A DNA stretch of 64,000 nucleotides from Mallotus nudiflorus (Eukaryota; Streptophyta; Magnoliopsida; Malpighiales; Euphorbiaceae): the NCBI GenBank assembly GCA_947683625.1, contig CANTUR010000596.1, positions 1 to 64,000 on the forward strand, read 5' to 3'. Position numbers and translations under genes: made by a program. The stretch's first letter is position 1. Each line of letters opens with the position of its first letter. The notes beneath the pieces are model-generated. The model did not search any database, was not told where the DNA came from, and was given only the letters and a program-made list of their open reading frames with translations. This document shows positions 11,436-23,700 of the stretch, piece after piece.

Positions 11436-12611
11436 TCTTAGCCTACTCAATTTGTTCCATGTCCTTAACCAAATTCACACCCCTTCAGTTTGGCGAGTTA
11501 GCTAATGTCATCATATCATCTTCTTCCCTTTCTCTTACTGAGATTTCCTCATTAAGATTAATGGAATTGGCTAGTTGTGCATTGGATGGCAGTGTCAGCT
11601 GATATTCTCTAATGAGCTTGGTTATCTCCCCCATTATTTCCCTCATTATAGATCGAGTTTCAGTGAACAACTCCTCCTTCAATTGTGCCTTAAATGCCTT
11701 AAGATCAAAGTTCCATGCCATTTCTGTTTTTGGATGTCTAATTAGTCGACCGGAGGTGGAGCGAATCCAAGTAGACAATCTGAGAGGATTCATAACTGCA
11801 AGGCTATAGGTTAGAAATATGCATGATATGTAGATGCGATTTATTATTTAAAGCAAGCAAGAAGGAAAATAAGTGTTAAAAAAAAACACACTTAATTTAC
11901 ACACATCACTGAAACAAAATATGGAACCCTAAAAATGATAACCTCCGCCTTTATTTCTTCCACACGCGTGTTCATTGGTAAGTTTCTCATCTTAGGATTT
12001 TTTGTTTGGGTTTTAATTTTCAACGGGGGATAATAAAATCGATGTATGCAGATAACTCTCAAAATGATTCAAATAAGTAAAGGATCCTTTAATAGGCCAA
12101 GGTCTTAGCATCATCAGCTTAATTTGTCAAGGCCCATTTGAACTGTGTTATGAATAGGCATGAAAGGTCCATCTTGACATAGTTTGTTTACAATGGGCTC
12201 GAATTGGGCATGAGGCCCCATTTTATCTTGGGTCATTTGTTAATAGGCTTAGGATTTATTTCAAGGATCCATTATATGGAAAAATACACACATATTTGGG
12301 AGAATTCCTAAGGAAAATTGCTAGGCCATTACATGGGCTTGAGTCTCGAGTATTAAGCTTTGGCTTCCACAATAATATACGTTCTCAAGGGTCAAACAAC
12401 TCAGATTGGTACGTGTCGTGAGTGATAATAATCAAATATTCTATGACCAGGTTTTAGTGAAATATAGATAGTAAAATAACGACTATCATCAGGTTAATTA
12501 GGGACTTGAAGTGCTCATTGTGTGCAAAAAGGTGTAATGAATGCAATAAGAATGCAAAAGGAATAAAGGAATAATTAAAGATGATAAATTACAAAACACA
12601 GGAATCAACTT

Positions 12612-12635
12612 CCCTATCCCTAGTAGAGTTGCCAT
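12612..12635 (-). other. degenerate primer-binding site of the Tat/Ogre-like element
   Basis: Minus strand reads ATGGCAACTCTACTAGGGAT immediately after the LTR end (CCTACA). It matches the TGGCGACTCCACTGGGGA type PBS known from Ogre-like elements apart from C-to-T and G-to-A changes. Confidence 0.75.
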
Positions 12636-14528
12636 TGTAGGCGGCGGGTTCAGCATGCGCCCAAGTGTTAGCGACCACAACACTGTGTGGGCTCAAGGCC
12701 CACTAGGAAATACATGTTAAGTCTTTAAAGCCTAAATGGAGATGGAGTCGCCACTCAGATAAAACATGGGATACACTGTACAGCGACTGGATCTCACAGA
12801 GGTTCTAAGAAACCATCATCAAAGAACGGTTTCAAAAACTAGGTATAGGGTTTTGAATGCCCACCCGACCTTACGATCGGCCTCTATTTATGTTTTGTAT
12901 TTTATTACCTTTAATTATCCAGTTATTCCTTTATTTACATGCAATTTAGAATTGCCTTCAATCAATTGTTCAATTTTACACTTAAGTTTGAGCTTGCACA
13001 TTAACTTAATTTCATGCCTTAAAGTCCCGAAACTCATCAAAATAATAAATGAAAACAATACATTGGAATTCAAAAGGGAAAAGGGATTAAGGATTACAAC
13101 ATATTTACACAAGTAAAAGTATAATAAACCAAAAATATACTAAAAATATACCAAAGATAAATCAAGGTTAAACTAGTTCTTAAACCCATAAAAACCTCTT
13201 AAAAACTAATTAAGGGATAAACTCTTAACGATTCAAGGAGAGCGGTCATAAGGATCCTGCAAATGCCAAAATATTAGTCCTAAAATATGCAAAACCTCTC
13301 AAAAGAAAGCATTCAAACCAATTTACAAAATGAGTTTATGCAAATAGAGGTTAAAGACTAAGTAAATTAACCTAAAAGACATGGTAGAGGCAGTCATATG
13401 CAAATAAATGAGGTATAAGAACCTAAACATGCTTGGAAATCAAAATCATGCATACATATACAAAAATCTCGGGACAAAGGCATGGGTCACCCTGTCTGAA
13501 TGGCGATTGCCTCTGTGAAGAGGTGATCACCTCATGGCAAAAAGGCGATTCCCCTTCACAGAGGCGTTGCCTAATCAATAGGTAATTCAACTCTTAAAAC
13601 AATTAAACTTTTATTATAAGCAAATGACATAGAAGCAATCAATTAGAAATTTATTATTTTATAACTACACTCAACACCCTAGTAGATTATATTAATAACA
13701 AGGCAAAACAAGTGGTATAAACTCAAATATACACTAAATAAACAAAAAAAACTAAGTCATATACAAGTCTAACATCAAAATGCTAAGGAAATAGATAGGA
13801 TTTACTTAAGTATAAGGTTTTGACAAAGTAGTTGGACCTCAAAGGTTGCTTTAGATGTTGAACTCTACTTGGATGTGAGTTATACTTGAGAACAAGCTTC
13901 TTTCACCTTCTTCTTCTCAAGGAAATGGACTTTTGAGCTTAAACTCCTCCTCTCTCTCTTATTCTTGGTTCTTCTATTTTTCTCTTCAGCTTCTATGCTA
14001 GTCCTCCCAATGTTTGTCACCTCCTCCCTTCTTCTCTCTCTTTTTCCCATTTTTATCTCAAATCTCCCTCATGCCCCTAGGTTTTTAAACCATCATAAGC
14101 CTCAATAGCCTTTTTCTTCACCCTAAAAATCTCTTCCTTACTCAAAAATTAAGTCTGGAAGGTGTGGGCCCATCCCACTTGACCACTATGGTTGCAGCTA
14201 CAAGTGGTTTACCATAGAGGCAGCGCCATTGCGATAAGGCAATCGCCTCTTTGCACAGAGGTGGCACCTTTTTGGCCCTACTCTGCATTGGGCAAACTGG
14301 CCTGTTTAGACAATTTCGGGCTAAGTTTGGACAATTTAGGCTGGTTTTGACGATTTGGGCTAGGTTTTTAGGTCCCCAGGCTCTCAAGTCCATTTTTAAT
14401 CAAAGATTCGGGCTTCATACTTGTATTCAAGTTTCGCATTCTTATCATTGGGCTTTGATGGGAGCCAATCAAATTGAGCACTTACAGTCTGTCCCCGATT
14501 CATGGGCCAATAGGATCAAGTGTCTACA
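12636..14528 (-). repeat. 5' LTR of the Tat/Ogre-like element, ~1.9 kb
   Basis: Minus strand begins TGTAGACACTTGATCC at 14528 and ends CCGCCTACA at 12636, next to the PBS. A GTGGCGACTCC block lies at about 12752-12742. The left-hand partner LTR is outside the window, so divergence cannot be measured. The frames at 12766-13116 and 14251-14595 fall inside it and show no recognisable protein. Confidence 0.75.
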
Positions 14529-17094
14529 TATGTGTTTTACAGTTTTTTACACTTTAAATTTTTTTAACAAATATTGTTTAAAATGTATGCTTTAATGTAA
14601 AAATAATATGTATTTTTAATGCTAAAATCATATAATGGTAATATATTATTCAATTAACTGTAATAAACTCACAAAAAAATTAAATTTAAATATATTTTTA
14701 ATTTAATTATAAATAAAAAGAAATAATTTTTAAAATGAATTTAAAATATTTTTAAAAATAACCACTTAATTAGATTGATCGTAAATTATATATAAAATAA
14801 ATTTATCATTCAAATTTAATATTGTGTTAAATTTTTTTCATAAAATAATGATAATATTAGTTGAAAAGGTATTAAAGTGTAAGAAAATATAAAATGTATG
14901 ATAGTTAAAAGTCAAAAAAAACACAGGAATGATTTTGTAAAAACACGAAACTACAGAGATTAAAATTATACTTATCTCTTTTTTTTTCCCCATAACTTTT
15001 GTCTTGTCAACTTTACATGGACTGCAATTATTATCAGCGAACGCTCTTTGTAGGAAAAATTAAGTAACTTTTGGATTATATTCTGAGTTTTTGGACTACT
15101 GGTTGATTTTTAGCAGGTCCAAATGTGGTCCAATGAGCATTGATAAAAGATCTTGTTAAGTTGAATGGTTCCATAAAAAGCCTAGGTGCTTGAACCAGTC
15201 AGTATAGGTTTTAAATTGATTTTGAATAGAAAATCAAAGGAATCTACTTTCAGCTCTGCTAAAAAAAAAAAAGAGTTATTAGTGTCTGTGCTCTTAACCA
15301 TGATGATATTTCTGAAATTGTCAACGTAAAACGAAAATAATACATTCTGCTCATGAACTTCGCAACAATTCAATAAGAACATGTGGAGACTTCGTTGCTT
15401 TTCTTTTTGTTCCCTCTATTTAAGAGACCATTACTGTTCAGTTCTAAATTAAAACATTCAGTTAAGGCTTTGTCCAATTCATGCTGAAAAAAGAGTCTAA
15501 TATGGACTCTAAGCAAGCTCAACTCCTTTATTATGTTGTTGCCAACCAAGCTATGCAGGCTTTTTTAATATCTGAGGAGAAAAATCAACGTGTAATTCTG
15601 TACATTATGGATGAGAAAATTCTCATGCACAAGGCAGACTAGGCGAGCTCATGCACAAATTGGCATGCTACTAAAAGCCTAAAATTGGAAAGCAAAGCCG
15701 AAGCCCTCTTTATAGATGAAACATATAGGCCTCCTTTGGCATGATACTTAAACTGAGTCATTTTGTTGAAATTATTAGATTTTTTGAAGTTTTATGATTT
15801 ATTTAAATCAACATAAAAAAAAAAGTTGGTTTTTATTTTCTTGCTTGATCATGCACATTATATTTATAAAATTTAAAAATATTTAAAGAACCAAAAAGAA
15901 TAAAAACAATTCTAAGATAAATTTTGCTAAACCCCACCTCTTACGTAGGTTTTTAAAAAATTGGTTGAACGGTGGGTGTGATGATCTACTCCACCAGCGA
16001 ATGGTTTAAATTCAAGATGATCCAACTAGACACTGAAGAAAAGAATAGTATAAGCACCACCCATTCCTTCATTGAAAAATTTTGAAGTTATTACTAAAAA
16101 AAGGAAAATGGATACTATGAAAGGAAAATAGAAATTTGCAAAACTTCATATTTTCTTCTTTTTACAATTACATTTTCTCTCATTAAAAACCTCAAAAACA
16201 AAAATTTGCCTGAAACATCAATGATAACACATTTGGGAAAGCATGACATCTTGTGTTTATATTATTGGTGGCCCTGTAAATGGATTAAACAGAGATTAAA
16301 CAAAATGAAAAAAGAGAAGAAGTAGAAAATTCACGTGATTAACTAAAAGGACATCAATGACACACTTTAGCAGTACAAAAGAGACTCTGAAATCTGAAGT
16401 AAGTACCCTCAACCTCATGTTTCCACTTGTATATTTTGTCTCATTTCTATGTCATCCTCTTTCTATCTTTCCCTTCTTTGCTCATATGGAAATTGAAACT
16501 TCTTTAATCATGCTCTTTTAGCTTCTTCAGCGACATCAACAGTGTTATTCACTGTAACCATTATATAACTTTACAACACAACTAAAAATCAATCCTATAT
16601 CATTAGCATGTATAGGTTCCATGTGGCAAAAATTTCAAATGCCCTTGAATAAAATTTGGAGTTCAAATCTTCTACATAAAAAAAAAATTGGGAGAGTTAT
16701 ATCTTTTTCCGAGTCGACTTAACTAGCAAACTCTAACTTAGTCTGAACTCTTATAACTATCAAGTATTAAAAACATCATATGCAACAACAAAACAAAAGA
16801 AATTCACATCCATAAACTTTTAACTTGTTAGTATTATGAACTCGCTTTCAAAACTGTGAGGTCTTAAATCCGAATTCGACTATATTTTGGAGTTAAATGA
16901 ATAAAAAAATTCCAAAAGGAAGGGTTTGTTGTACTTTACATGCTAACCTAAGATTATTCAAAGGTTTGATTGCTAATAAATTTCATATTCAAGATTTAAT
17001 GCAATGAAAGCAACAAGCATATGAGAAAGTGAACCAAACAAACATGTATTTAATAGGAATGGGTATTGGCAAGAACAATCATTTTTAACTCATA
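14529..17094. other. intergenic, 3' flank of SCARECROW
   Basis: AT-rich sequence with no supported gene. One 53-codon frame (15481-15642, +) is present but matches nothing I know. The part closest to 17094 should hold the SCR 3' UTR and polyadenylation signals. Confidence 0.6.
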
Positions 17095-19886
17095 CTAGGC
17101 AGTAGCAAATCGATGATGGTGGTGGTGGAATTGGTGATGAATAGCTGCAGTAGCAGTTGTAGTAGCATGGAAAGGCCTCCAAGCTGAAGCAGTAAGCAAG
17201 CAAAGATCCTTCCAACCAAGCTTTAAAGTCCCATTATCCTCAACTAAAGTGTACCCATCAGAAGGGAACATACCTAGAAGCAAAGTAGCTTGTGTAGCAG
17301 CATTTCCAGCAAGAGAGATGCCCTTGAAACCAGACTGCCTCAGCTTTTCTCGCCAATTATGAAACTTCACTTCTCCACTTCTTGAAGGCCCTCCTACTGC
17401 TAGCACATTTCGTATTTCCCTAGATAGCAGTTGCTGCTCCACTACATGTCTCTCCTCACTCTCCTCGCCGTAGCTAGCTCCTAGAGAATCAAATAGCGCC
17501 GAATAGTAGTGTATAGCCTCCACAAACCTGCCTAAAAATGAACCCGCATGGCTAAGGTCTTGCTCTACTACTGTAACAACTTTTGGAGCCAACCTGCAGA
17601 AGTACAAGAACGACCCATTAATTAACAAGATTATAATTTTTGATTAAAGAAGATAACTGTTTGATTAATTTGTCGTTTAATTATTAACTAGACATGCAAA
17701 ATGAAGCTAAAAAGTTTCAAACTTTCGAAGACTGGTACAGCTAAAAACCATCATCACATGAAAGAAAAAAAAATAAACAAATAACAGCATCAGTAAAAAG
17801 AAGAAAAGTGAAGAAGAAAAAGAAGATTTTGTCATGGGATCTTGTGTTCATATATATAGGGGATCGAGTAGCGTTCAAGATTAAACAAAAAAAAAAAAAA
17901 AAAAAGTTTGTATCTTTTGTTTATTTTTTACCTCTGCAATAGCCAGAGAGTATTGGAATCGGAACCAGTAACATCATATAGAGAGTGTTGCAACCAGTGA
18001 ACAGCAACGGCCTCCCTCTTGCTAACATTAAATCTATCTGGGTCCAAGTTTCCAACTTTATCAGCCACCGGAATGAACTCAAAAGGGAGGCCCAGTTTCT
18101 GTGCAAAATCTGACAGCCGTTTCCCAGTTGCCTCAAGAGCTTCCATGGAGGTGCCCAATCCTGTTAACCTCACATATGGTGGCCCACCGGGCCTAGATGC
18201 CAGGATATGGAACAGACCCGGCCACTGCAATCCTTGCATGATGTCTAGATCTATTATATGCACTCTGTCTTCTCTTTCAAAAGCTTCTTGTATTGCTTGA
18301 TTAGCAGTGAAATGTGAGAACTTTACAAAAGGACTGATTCCATTGAAAACTTGAAACGCTGATGCCATTTTTTGGGTGTGGGTTAAGGGCATTGATGGTA
18401 GTGTTGCGTATATTCCTAAGCAAGAATTTATTAGCCTCGCTGACATTGCTTCCGAGAAATACGCTGCAACACGCTGCGCTGATGTGCCGTATGGTGTTGA
18501 GAGTTCTGATATTTCGAGTAGCATTTTATTTGCTCCTTCGAAGTTGTCTGCTGAAACTGCCTCTGCGCATTGGAGAAGTAATGTTAGTAGGTGCAAGCCT
18601 TCTTCATCTCTCTTTTGCTGTCGTTGCTCTTCTTTTTTATCTCTTGCGCTAGTACCAGCAGTAGGCATCGAGGTTGGAGTTGCTGCTGCTGCTGCTGCTG
18701 CTGCTGCGACTCCAGCTGCAACTGCTCCTTGTTCTGTTTCTGCTGATGATGATTTTTCTTGCTCTTGTTGCTGTTGCTGCGGATGGGGTTGGCCTTGGCC
18801 TTGATTTAATGCTAAAAGTGGTGGTGTAACAGAAGTAGAAGATGGACTGCTTTGCTGTTGCTGCTGATCATGAATATGAATTTGATGGTGGTGATGTATT
18901 CGCTGGTTGTTGTTCCCTTGGCCAATCAAAGCTGGTGTTGATCCCCAGCTCGAGTACTGATTAACAACAGGAGGAGCCACAACAGCCGTACTAGAATCTG
19001 GTAATGATGATAAAGCAGCAATATTTTCAAGATTAAGAGACAACCCAGAAGAGCCCTGCCCTTGATTATTACTATAATCCCGTGGGGGCAGTGGCAGCGG
19101 CAGCGGCAACGGCATCGCTTCTTTCGTCCTCCTATCAACTGGATAATTGGGTATAGGCTCAGCTAAAGAACGGAGTCTATACTCCAAAAGAGAAGCGAGA
19201 CTTGGGTTACATGGGAAGATAATCTCTCTAACATTTTGAATAAGCTGAGGAATAGAAACATTAGTAGAGCTATGGATGAGGTCCTTAATGATACCATCTA
19301 TCCAAGCAGTAGCAGAGGCATCTTCCATGGAAGCAGGAGGAGAAGGGCTAGTAGTAGCAGTAGTGCTGATGACCACTGGGGCAGCAGCAGCGTTTCGGGT
19401 TCTTTCCCTCTCAGAAGGGAACAGAGGTAGGCCGGAGAAGCCACAGACAGCTGGGACTGATGTTGGGGTTGGAATTGGAGCTTGAAGAGATGAAAGGGTG
19501 TCATTGCAAGAAGAAAAGTTGTTTGTTCCTGTAGAGGATAAAATCCCACACAAAGATACAGACACAGACCCTCCTGACGTCATAGGTGTCATGTTGGTGG
19601 AAGAAGGTAGCGTTGTATTTGTAGTAGTCATACACATAGTGGAGTAGTTGAGCAACGGGTATGGGTTCGGATTTGGGTTTGGGTTTGGGTTTGGGTTTTG
19701 AACATTAGGGTTAATTATATTTGTCAACAAAGAGGAACATGCTCCATTAATATCATCTCCTGCAACTTGAAGAGCATTGCTAGTACCAGTACTCATCATT
19801 CTGCGATAACATCTCTGGTTTTGGCTCGCAGCAGCAGCTGCTTGTTGCACCTCCATCATCTCGCATGCCATTCTTTTCCTCACCAT
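17095..19886 (-). CDS. SCR: SCARECROW, GRAS-family transcriptional regulator
   Basis: Two exons: 19886-17932 and 17593-17095, with a GT..AG intron of 338 bp and a codon split AG/G. The product is 817 aa from the ATG at 19886. SCR acts in the nucleus with SHORT-ROOT to set endodermis and bundle-sheath identity and the stem-cell niche (family knowledge). Seen: MVRKRMACEM at the N terminus, the same start block as in other SCRs; a long low-complexity region (NP, PL, H, Q, A runs); an SCR-specific block WIDGIIKDLIHSSTNVSIPQ; and a GRAS domain from about residue 424. The GRAS domain has a first leucine-rich region (LHLLTLLLQCAEAVSADN), VHIID (RVHIIDLDIMQGLQWPGL), the RFVEAIHYYSALFDSL stretch and a C-terminal SAW block ending SAWRPF. 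The tail after SAWRPF is His-rich. It is longer than Arabidopsis SCR (653 aa) because of simple-sequence runs. Upstream residues in the same frame look coding but lack an ATG. Confidence 0.96.
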
Positions 19887-20700
19887 CTTTGATCCTTTTG
19901 GTAGTGTTTTGGTGCTGCTTGTTAATGGGCTGTTGCTATTCTGGTGATGCTTACATTCAAACCAGCACTGCTACTATTCTCAAGAAACAACGACCCAGAA
20001 ACAGCAGCCATGAAAATGGGTAGAAGCAGAAGCAAAAAAAGATGCAGAAAGTGATTGATACTCTAGGATCACCATACTAATATAATAAAAGATGAAGAGT
20101 AGTAGCCTGCCAATAATAATATATGGAAAATGAAGAAGGAAAGAAGGAGAAGAAGAGAGCATATCCAAAGCAGATAACGGTGTAAGGATTGAGACAGAGA
20201 AAAAGATATAAAGAAAAGGAAGAAAGCTTTGGGATTCTTTACTTTCTTTTTCTTGACTTCTTGATTTCTTTATCTCCCAGTTCCCAACACACAGCACAGC
20301 TCTATGAAGCTTTCCCTTTTTTCTGTTTCTGTTGTTGTTATTGTTTTTGTTTTTGTTTTTGTTTTGGTTCTGCACCAATATTTTAACATAAAACTAAAAA
20401 CACATGGGCTTTTGGATGCATCTGAAGCTTTCTTGGGAGGGTGGTTGAGGCGGCGGCGGCGGTGGTGGTGGTGGTGATGGTGGTGGTGTATTAGAGGTTT
20501 TGCTGGTGGCTGTTAGCTACACGTCTTATTTGAAAGAAAGTATTATTGTTTGTAGTTAAAATGCGTTTAATAGAGAAATTTAGAGATCTGTAGACGAAAA
20601 TGGGGTGCGTGTAATATAGGGTGTGGGTGTGAGCAACCATGAAAGCTGAAAGTGAGCAGGAGAATTAATGGGTGTGTGTGGAGTTGGAGATGTTGGCATG
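19887..20700 (-). promoter_or_regulatory. SCR 5' UTR/promoter region with 29-codon upstream ORF
   Basis: Minus strand upstream of the SCR ATG. An ATG at 20011 opens a 29-codon frame ending at 19922, 35 bp before the SCR start. It is either a uORF or the true SCR N terminus put out of frame (see findings). Further upstream are a TTTTTG repeat (about 20338-20366) and a GGC/GGT triplet run (20449-20487). I do not see a convincing TATA box that would fix the transcription start. Confidence 0.5.
20449..20487. repeat. GGC/GGT trinucleotide repeat
   Basis: A run of GGC followed by GGT triplets in otherwise AT-rich DNA, about 0.6 kb upstream of the SCR start codon. Confidence 0.9.
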
Positions 20701-23700
20701 GCATTTGCTTATTATGTTATGTTCGTCGTTGCTTGTTTGACTTCTTCATACATACAACGGCTCTTACTATGATCTCGTTTTCTGTCTGTTCCTTCTCATA
20801 CTATGTACATGGCTTTGCCTAATTATCTCCTTTCTTTATTTTTTTTTTATTTTTTTTTTTTATTATCCATCAAAACTTGGCCCTCGAAATTCATAAACCT
20901 ACATGATAATTATTAAAAAAATTTACCTATTTATATCTTTTATAACTCACGTACCAAAATATATATGTTTGTCTAAATTGCAAAAAAAAAATTAATTTTT
21001 TTAAATAAAATTTTAAATTTAAATTATATATATATATATAGATTTATATATAAATAAATAAATATTGAAAAAATTTTATTTTTTTACAGATGCATTTGAA
21101 TATGTTATAGGCATCAAATATAAAAAAAAATTACTCCTAATTTATATATATATACAAAAAATATCGTTATAAGAATACACGTTGAAAGAAATATTTTAGA
21201 TATAAATTAATTTTTTATATGAAAATTATTTCTTTTGTAAATAGATTATAATAACTTTCATTAAAATTCACAATGAGAGAATGAAATTAAGTTTTTCTTT
21301 TTTTTTTGAACTTTTCGTTCTATTTGTAAATTGAATTTGGTCGTAAATTTTAAAATTAATATTACACGAGGTCAATAATTTTCATATAAATATAAACAGT
21401 CACAGATTCGTGTAGCTTAGGGGTTGGATATCTGAATTCTTTGTATAAGAAAATTATAATTAAACAATGACAATAACAGTTGAAGAAAAAAACTAAGCTT
21501 TATAAAAAACCAAATAGAAGAAGGTTTTTCGTTTGGTTTATTACCAAATACAAGAAGTTAACACAAGTAATACGGACAATATCAAGAAGCCGCAATATTC
21601 CAATAAGAAAAGTTAAATTACAATTAGCAATGTACTTAAAACTAATTCATAAGCTGTCAACAACCATATATCAACATGTAATAATTTATTTTCACTTAAA
21701 TCATATTTCAAATTCAAATTTAAGTTTTGATATATATAGGCATGTCAAATTATTTATGTTATTTTTATAATTCTGTAAAAATTAAATTGAATTAGTTAGA
21801 ATTTAATAGATTGTGAATATCAATATCTAGATAAAATAATAATAATTTATAAGCTTTGCTTAATATATACTTTTATAATTATGGATTTTCATATTATTTG
21901 CGGCACAGTTTGGTTAATGCGATTCAACTTGTCTGTCCCTCTATAGCATTCTCTTAATTGAATATAATTATGTACCATATCTATCTTTCTCAATTTTTTT
22001 TTTATTTTTTTTTTCAAATTTGAGAATAAATTAGAAACAAAATTAACAAGAAAATATGGACAAATAGAATAGATCTAATTTCAATCCACGATGAAAAGAA
22101 AATTTAATATTTTTCGAATACATATACACTTAAATTATTTACATTTGATATAAAATTATTATTACATTAATTATTTTGTAGTTATACCAATTAAACAAAA
22201 AAAAGTATAAAATTTATATTCTGACAATTCCATTTTCTGTTTGTGTTTCTTTAATCATATGGTCAAACTTAGAAGTAGAGTAAGGGAATTCCCTATCAAA
22301 TCATTCTTTCCTGTATAATTTCTTTCAATTTGTAATAATTAAAAAAAATAATTTCATTTTCTCCTAAAAATTTTAATTTCAGTGCCAACAAATAATAGTA
22401 CATGAAAAGAAAATTAATACATATATGAATAATAATGTATGTAGCCAATAACTATATAAATAATAATAATAATAATAATAATATCTATAAAAAGTGAAAA
22501 AAAAAATTCACACTTTTCTCTCCCATTTACATACATATTTTGTTGGCAGAAACGAGACGTAGTTGAAGTATATAAAGATTGATATGTATTTGACTCGGAA
22601 GGTCACTTTCAGAAATCAAAGGTCCACACATGTAACCACATGATTTTGTTAAAAAAATTAAAAAATTAAAGATTGTGCATATGTAATGTAAACATCTCTT
22701 CCTAATTTCGAGACTGACTTTTTTATTATTATTATTTTACTTCGGTAGCAGCAAAGTAAATATTTTTTTAAACAACTCCAAAGTATATATATATATATAT
22801 CTCAATAATTAATCGGGCATAAAAAAATTGTTTACTTTCAATTTTAGTAATGAGGATCTCTATATGTTGATTTTTAATAAAATTAATACTGAAATATCAA
22901 TATGGACAAATAAAAGATGATATTATAATAAAATTATTTTTAATAATGAATCAGAAGTCACATGCGCTGTTATCAAATTTTACTGTGTAAAAAAAAACTT
23001 TACATAATATAATTTCTAAATCATTATTGAAAATAATTTTATCATATTATTATCTTTTTATTTGTATATGTCAATATTTTGATATTAATTTTATTAAAAA
23101 TTAACAAATAAAGAATTACCGTTACTAAAATTAATTTTTTTTAATACTTAATTAATTTTTTAGAATGATAATAAGAAATAAATAATAAATTGAGGACTAT
23201 CAATATAAATAATCCTATACTATAGCATAAAAGATATGTTAAATCAAATTGAGATTATTATTGACCATCCAATTCTTTATTCTTATAAATACAGTGAGAG
23301 AATTTAATATAGAATTTTTTTTTTCTTCCTCCAATTTGGAATACCTAAAAAAACTAAAAATATCATTCAAAAAATTAATAAACAATGTTATATACATATT
23401 TTTAATATACATGATTAAATAGTATAATATGATGTATATATTTATAGGCGAAGTTCTAGTGTTAGTTTTCAGGTATGTTATACATAGAGAGGGAGAGAGA
23501 AAGAGAGATGAGGTGTGCACTCAAGAACCTGTGGACATTGCATGACATTTATGAATAATTGAATTGCAGCTGTAATCTTCTTTATGACCTGCCCCAACTG
23601 CTACGTACTACTCCCTGTGCTCCTTGCAGGTTTCCTTTTTAAAGAATCACCAAGGTCTCATTTAACATTAATTATGACCATCATTAATTAAAACCATATT

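Larger units (their letters stand above)
8450..11793 (-). pseudogene. gag of the Tat/Ogre-like element, split by a solo LTR
   Basis: Minus-strand Gag in two blocks. The N-terminal block, 11793-11436, is helical and charged (..LKEELFTETRSIMREI..). The second block, 9425-8450, contains the Gag core with FKFPDMRKFFGTEDPHLHLK near 9325-9265, then the RWYY and NESFTEYLTWWR stretches around 9150-9010. At 8610-8569 it has a Cys/His box CKFHRNIGHHTDKC that is typical of Tat-lineage Gag. The frame is continuous across the solo LTR when the insert and one duplication copy are left out. In-frame stops are mainly TAG where Gln is expected. It is dead, and the C-terminal part is lost at the Tekay junction. 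Confidence 0.85.
8450..14528 (-). mobile_element. Tat/Ogre-like Ty3 retrotransposon, 5' half, disrupted
   Basis: On the minus strand, reading right to left: 5' LTR (14528 to 12636), degenerate PBS (12635-12612), leader, then a Gag reading frame (11793 to 8450). Gag is interrupted by a solo LTR at 9431-11430 and cut at 8449/8450 by the Tekay-type element. Pol and the 3' LTR should lie left of this window if the Tekay element simply inserted here. Assignment to Tat/Ogre rests on the Gag wording, on a PBS resembling TGGCGACTCCACTGGGG, and on a second GTGGCGACTCC block about 100 bp inside the LTR end, a layout I know from this group. Confidence 0.8.

Noticed and set aside
15481..15642. 53-codon frame, + strand
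   Set aside because: No recognisable motif and no promoter or neighbour support. A weak idea of copia Gag ancestry could not be sustained.
18376..18804. 142-codon + strand frame opposite SCR
   Set aside because: Antisense shadow of the SCR exon, rich in Ala/Ser/Cys from the complementary codons.
19654..19700. TTTGGG-type hexamer array resembling telomeric repeat
   Set aside because: The unit is GGGTTT/GGGTTC-like without the A of TTTAGGG. It encodes the Asn-Pro run of SCR in frame, so it is coding simple sequence.
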